A stretch of DNA of 64,000 nucleotides from contig SFZH01000008.1 in the NCBI GenBank assembly GCA_021234535.1, positions 4,650,001 through 4,714,000 on the forward strand, read 5' to 3'. The DNA comes from Stichopus chloronotus (lineage: Eukaryota; Echinodermata; Holothuroidea; Aspidochirotida; Stichopodidae). Positions 58,845-64,000 of the stretch are shown here, in pieces. The position numbers were made by a program, and so were the translations under genes. How positions within the stretch are numbered: position 1 is the first letter of the stretch; every line of letters starts with the position of its first letter. Under the pieces are notes generated by a model. It was not told the DNA's origin. It saw nothing but the letters and a program-made list of their open reading frames with translations, and did no database searches.

Positions 58845-60505
58845 TTACTGAATGTCAGTCAGTGGTATGCACAAAGCAGGTCCCAATACTCCCTCACCTA
58901 GACGGCTAGTCAGGTAGAAATGGCCAGTAAGGTGAATTTGCATAATTGGAGGTAAACATTGAGATGACCAGTAGATTGCATGGAGATACACATGTTTTAG
59001 ATCGATGGATGTCACCCACGTCCCATTGGACAACAAATGCAAGATGCTTGCCATAGTCTCCATGCAGAAACCGCGCTATTTGATGTAAGCTTGTTGAGCG
59101 GCTTGATTTTAAGACCTTTAAGGATGTCATTCTCTTCCAAGACCTGCACCATTGCCCCTTTGGCCAGGAGGTCTTCCAGCTCTTTCTCCAGAGTGGCCTT
59201 CTTTGCCGGCTTATCCAGTATGGGCGTTGGCGGGACTAGGTCTAAGGATGGGGGTGGTGTCGTGAATATGATGCAATACCCTTCGGTGATGACCCCCAGC
59301 ACCCAAGGGTTGGTCGCCCACCATGCCGGCAGGAAGTGTCGAAGCCACCAACCACTGGCATGTACACATCGGTGGGAGGCATCCCCAGGGACGTTTGGAG
59401 CGCCCACTACAATTTCAGTTACAATTCGGGTTACCGGATGATTGCTTGGCAAGAGTACGTTTGATAACGGCTTTGACCAGACCTATTTTGGTGGAACTTA
59501 CCTTGTCCCAAGAGGCAATTCCTAGGTCGTTTCCGAGGATTGGAAGGTCCCAGAAAATCTCTACGGCTGTACAGGAGGAAAGGTCCAAAGAATCCAGGAC
59601 ATGGTCATGCCTCATAGTAGTCTTTTTAACTGTAATCGTACATGGAAGATTCAAGGTGGTGCAAGGTCCTATCCTTACACCTAGCCCCGGCTACCTGCCA
59701 CGCACAGACATTCCCAAACTCATGAGGGAATGGGTGGCACCAAAAAAAGATTGACCCCAGTTGGATTGGTCTACGGGAAGGGGTCCCGCTGAAAAGCCAT
59801 CCATTGGCATGCAGAAGCGAGAGACTGCAAGTGCTGACTGCAATCCGCATGTACTGAAAAGGACACACTCAGAACACTGGACGCCGCTATTAACATTAGC
59901 CTCCGGGCCAACACCTCTGCTGAGGAGGGAGCCCGATCCGGCATATATCCTAAGGTTCCCTATAGAACCATGGTTGTATTTTCGAGTGTCGATCAGCAAT
60001 GGCGTCGAAAGTCTCGGTCCCCCCGATGAGGGGGAAGCGTCTGTGATCCGCAAGTACGTTTCCGAGTTCTCCGACCACGATCACTTGCTATGGGAGGGAA
60101 ACCCTTGCCAAAAGTGTGAAGAGAGGCTAACATGAAGAGCCTAAAACAATGTCATGTAATTATACGTTATAAAAATGAAGCAACGTTATATAACAAACAA
60201 CCCTACAGGAGAACCTAGTCCAAATCCAAACACACACGTAAAAAAGCAAGTGACAAGAAAAACACGCAAATGAAGAGAATACTCATTCACAAGACCCTAG
60301 AAAGGTGGAGAAGATTGAATCCAATGACTGGCATGTGAAAGGACCCAAAAGGGATGAAAAACGCAGTAGATTAGAGTGGATGCAAACCAGGTGCTGAATC
60401 GAAAGGCTGTCAGTTACTGAAGGACGGTGGCCATTCACACACACACATAGTTGCCAGATGCTAGACCATAGTCAACACATTAATGCATAGGTTATATGAT
60501 ATATG
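58845..60505 (-). mobile_element. Truncated DIRS-like element, second copy
   Basis: The 5' inverted terminal repeat relative is at about 60410-60500 (TTGCCAGATGCTAGACCATA, then AATGCATAGGTTATATGA). Gag-like text follows (LDSLDLSSCTAVEIFWDLPI, 59.65-59.42 kb), then the RT start (KELEDLLAKGAMVQVLEEND, 59.2 kb) and TSIDLKHVYLHA near 58.98 kb. The element stops near 58845, so the rest of RT, RNase H, recombinase, complementary region and 3' repeat are absent. It is AT-richer and more mutated than the copy at 36.9-43.05 kb, which suggests greater age. Confidence 0.75.
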
Positions 60506-62200
60506 TGTTATTGCAGATGATTGTTTAGTGTTGCATGCCTTGGACATGGTCCACCATTCTCTTTTTGTCACTGATTTATGTTTAAAGTTTTTGCCCACAT
60601 TTGACTATAATTAGCAATTCCTTTTCGCTTGGCTCATGCACCAAGCGAAACTTGTGAGACCCATTTGGCTAAATAGATGGAAGCTTGATAGATCAGTTTT
60701 GTTTGGTTCTGACTGTTTACTTGAGCTCTTGACATCACACCAACAGGAGACACATAAAAAGTTACAACCCATGAATAAACAGACGACTGACAAACCTTCA
60801 GTTATGAGTTGAGTGCTACCTTGTTCCAAACTGTGGTACTGAGTCACTCAGAAAAAGCATAAGTTTTAAGTTTCCAAATATACATCAAGTAATTCTTCTC
60901 GATCAATGTGGATGATCACTGCCTACATACAGCCTAGCTGCATCTATAGTCTTTGTTTCTCTTAAAATTACCCAATAGGCCTAGATCCAAGTAACTCTAA
61001 CATAACACCAAAACTGTTCAGATCAGATTGCAAAACATTCATAAAGTGCATGCCAAGAATCCTTGAAATTTGTGGAACGCCAGAAACAGGTGTTTGGGTT
61101 GTACTATAAGCATACTTTGCACTGTTGTAGGAAAATGTTATTTACATCAAGTCATGTAGGTCATAACTGATGAATCAGCCTGAAGTTACAATTTTTGCAT
61201 AAACATTACACTGGTTAGGCTATACAACAACAATACATTTCCAAGATGGTCTGTTTGATGCAAACGTGCTGTCTACACGTATTGTAAGGGCAAATGATCA
61301 AGGCAAAACAAAGCGAACAATAGTCCATTCCTTAGTTGCAACCAGCCAAACAAGGTAGCTGTGCACAAGAATTTCTGTCAATCGTCTCTGTCGCTTTAGG
61401 AAGACTATTGTCCTGTGTGTGTAAACTGTGCCCACTGCTGCCTCATTAACTTGACAAGCCAGCATCCGCCATCACTAAGCTGTGAAGAATATTCACTAAG
61501 AGAACAATGCACACTGGACTTGTCTTCCAGATGCCAGCAACCATATACAGAGAAGATCCCTAAGGGATTTAAGAATCATCCCCAGAAATTTTTGATAAAT
61601 TAGATGCTAAATGATTCAAAATGGTGCAACTTAAAAACAATTGCTTGCTCTATTCATTGGAAATGACAATAAAGTAGCCCACTGTCAACTCCTTTCTGGC
61701 CAAGAGGAGCTATTGTTGGGGGCAAATCATATAGAGGGACAATGGCAATTTCAGGGGTTCAACAGTTTTCACTCAGGGGAAGGCTTACACCTAAATTCTC
61801 ACACAGAGAACACAGCTATTACTCTTACAGAGTAGGGGAGGAATCATTTAAATGGGATCCAAGGAAGAGACTCAAATAGTGACCTTTTACTAATATTCTA
61901 GAAGCAGCACATCTCCTTACAAATGCATATCACTGAGAAATACACATCATGAACAATAACCATTGTATCTCATCAGAAAAGCATTCTATAGGTGTGAATA
62001 TACTGACCAAAACATCCCAGATGAAGTACAACTAATTCCATGAAGGATCACTGTGTCCATGTTCACCAAGTCCAAACACTGATGATTAGGTATTATGCAC
62101 AAATGTGGACAGATGAACTAGAATGCACAAATGCATTGTGTTTTCAATGATTTCTTTATGAGAATTTTTATAAATGTGATATATCATGACTGATATGTAT
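60506..62200. other. Intron without recognised elements
   Basis: Presumed intron upstream of exon 1 of the window. No splice-supported exon or repeat was recognised. The plus-strand open frame at 61415-61603 has no family motif. Confidence 0.3.
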
Positions 62201-62209
62201 CATGTCTTA

Positions 62210-63690
62210 ACAAGCACATTACATATGGGGTCCCTCCTTGAGATATCATGTTTACTAGGTTGTCCCACTTTGATCTCTTTTGACCCCAAATGACCTTTGA
62301 CCTCCACCAACTACAATAGGGTTCTTTTACTGAATGTGATGCACCTACACATTTCATATGAGATCTGTCAAAGTTTCGCACCTTAGGATATCCTATTTTC
62401 AGCTTTTTCAGTTTGACCCTTAATGACCCCAAATGACCTTTGACCTCCACCAACAATAGGGTTCTTCCACTAAAATGTGGTACACCTACATACCAAATAT
62501 ATGATCTGTCCAAGCTTCCCTTCTTGAGATTTTGTGTTTACAAAGTTTTCAGTTTGACCATTGTTGACCCCACAGACCTTTGACTCCACCAAAATCGAAA
62601 GGCTTCTTCTACTCAATAGTGTACAGCTACATACGAAATATGAGATCTGTCAAAGCTTCCCTTCTTGAGATATCCTACTTACAAGGTTTTCACAATTTGG
62701 CCCCTGTCAATCCCAAATGACCTTTGACCTCCACCAAAAACACTACAGTTCTTCTACCTAATGTGGTACACCTACAACCAAATATGAGATTTGCGCAAGT
62801 TTTCCTTCTTGAGATATTGCGTTTACAAATTTTTCAAAATTTGACCCCTGTTGACCCCAAATGACATTTGACCTCCACCAAAAACAACAGGGTTTTTTTA
62901 CTTAAAGTGATATACCTACATACCAGATACGAGTTCTGTCAAAGTTTCCTTTTTGAAATGTCCTGTTTATGAAATTTTCACAATTTGATCCCTGTTGACC
63001 CCATTGACATTTTTATGTGGCTTGTACAGGATTAGAAAGTAAATACAATGTGGGAATTATCATCTGTTACAGTTACAGTAGGACTGAATGGCTTTCCACA
63101 CTGCCACAACATTGTCAACCGTCACAAAATATATAATTATTCAGCCTTTTGAAGCTCATTAACACATATGATAGTGTAACATGTAGGTTGTGTGTCAAAA
63201 CATGGAAAAAACCATTCCTGGCTATTTAAGGAAGTACTTCCAGGAAGTTCTCAGAAAAAAAAAACTGCAAGAAATTTCTCATCTAGTTGCCAAAACTTAG
63301 ACTTCTGTCTTTTCAACACCTTGCATGTGATGACTAAACACCTCTCAATATGAGGAATCTATGTACCAAGTTTGAGAACTGTGACAGTTCCCTTCTTGAG
63401 ATATCATGATAACAAGATTTTCAGTCTTTGACCTCTGGTGACCTCACATGAACTTGGACCTCCACCAAAAACTTCAGGATTCTTCCTCTTGATATGATCA
63501 ACTCACATTCTAAGTATGAGAAATATCCAATGTTCCTATCTTGAGATATTGTGGTAAGAAGAGTTCGGGTGTTTGACCTCTGGTGACCTCAGGTGACCTT
63601 TGACCTCAAGTTTCCCTTTTTGAGATATTGCGATAACAAGCTGGGCATCACAAACACACAAACCACACACACACACACACACACAATAAT
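62210..63690 (+). repeat. Tandem array of ~143-bp monomers with CA microsatellite
   Basis: The phrase TGACCTTTGAC recurs at 62291, 62434, about 62574, 62718 and about 62862, giving a period of 141-144 bp. Each unit also holds CTTGAGATATC-TTTACAAGGTTTTCA, CCACCAAAAACAATAGGGTT and TACCAAATATGAGATCTGTC. Perfect DR1 sites are at 62291-62303, 62434-62446, 62718-62730 and 63594-63606. A CA microsatellite at 63650-63686 follows, then ATAGGTTTCTTTTCATCG instead of the usual hairpin. Confidence 0.7.
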
Positions 63691-64000
63691 TACTGCATAG
63701 GTTTCTTTTCATCGAAACCAAAACAGTTGCCATGGTAATGCTTCAAATTAGTAATATCAGGTTTATCACATAAAGTTAGACTACTTAAGACCATTTTGAG
63801 CTCTTCTTTTTTTTTTCAAAGTGGCCACTTTAATTGACCAGGTGGTGTGGAATCGGTGGATGCAACCAAAATTCTATATGATAGAGAAACCAAAGACCCT
63901 AATGGTGCCCCCCAAAAAGCATGGCCAGGTGGCTTGACAAGAGTTGTCATGAAAATGCTTCAAAGTAGTAATGTTAAATCTCCCCACATACAGTATATTA

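Overview
The window is animal nuclear DNA, AT-rich and mostly intron and repeat. The repeat types (a DIRS element, a Ty3/gypsy gag, a CR1/L2-like LINE, tandem arrays ending in CA microsatellites) suggest a marine invertebrate, possibly an echinoderm or another invertebrate deuterostome. That placement is inferred from repeat style only and is weak. No bacterial-style genes, operons, rRNA, tRNA or CRISPR arrays were recognised.

One host gene spans nearly the whole window on the minus strand. I reconstructed ten internal exons by joining AG/GT splice sites. From 5' to 3' they are 58410-58240, 52423-52238, 44104-43986, 33382-33316, 17897-17808, 17325-17202, 11650-11601, 5212-5113, 4889-4767 and 1134-944. 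They total 1221 bp (407 codons), and the reading phase agrees at all nine junctions. The product has ASH/PapD-like immunoglobulin-fold domains and best resembles CFAP74, a protein of the ciliary central apparatus. Both ends of the gene lie outside the window.

The introns hold mobile DNA. A DIRS-type tyrosine-recombinase retrotransposon of about 6.1 kb fills 36.9-43.05 kb on the minus strand. It keeps inverted terminal repeats, an internal complementary region, gag-like, RT/RNase H and recombinase regions, but all coding parts are broken. A truncated relative lies at 58.85-60.5 kb and a strongly decayed one at about 13.1-16.9 kb. A decayed Ty3/gypsy gag-protease lies at 27.4-28.8 kb, a 5'-truncated CR1/L2-like LINE at 9.69-10.30 kb, and three TTAA-flanked MITE-like elements at 20.84-21.46, 36.45-36.80 and 45.76-46.10 kb.

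About six arrays of a roughly 143-bp monomer (near 2.9, 9.5, 20, 35, 51.5 and 62.3 kb) usually end in a CA microsatellite; several then close with a short hairpin. This resembles Helentron-associated non-autonomous elements. Most monomers carry a perfect or near-perfect DR1 nuclear-receptor half-site pair. Two other structures stand out: a 46.5-51.0 kb segment with nine copies of a motif close to TGTTGCGGACGTTACA on both strands, and a two-unit (ABABBB) minisatellite at 30.6-30.93 kb.

Coordinates of exons come from hand-read splice sites. Identities rest on recognition of family motifs, without database searches.
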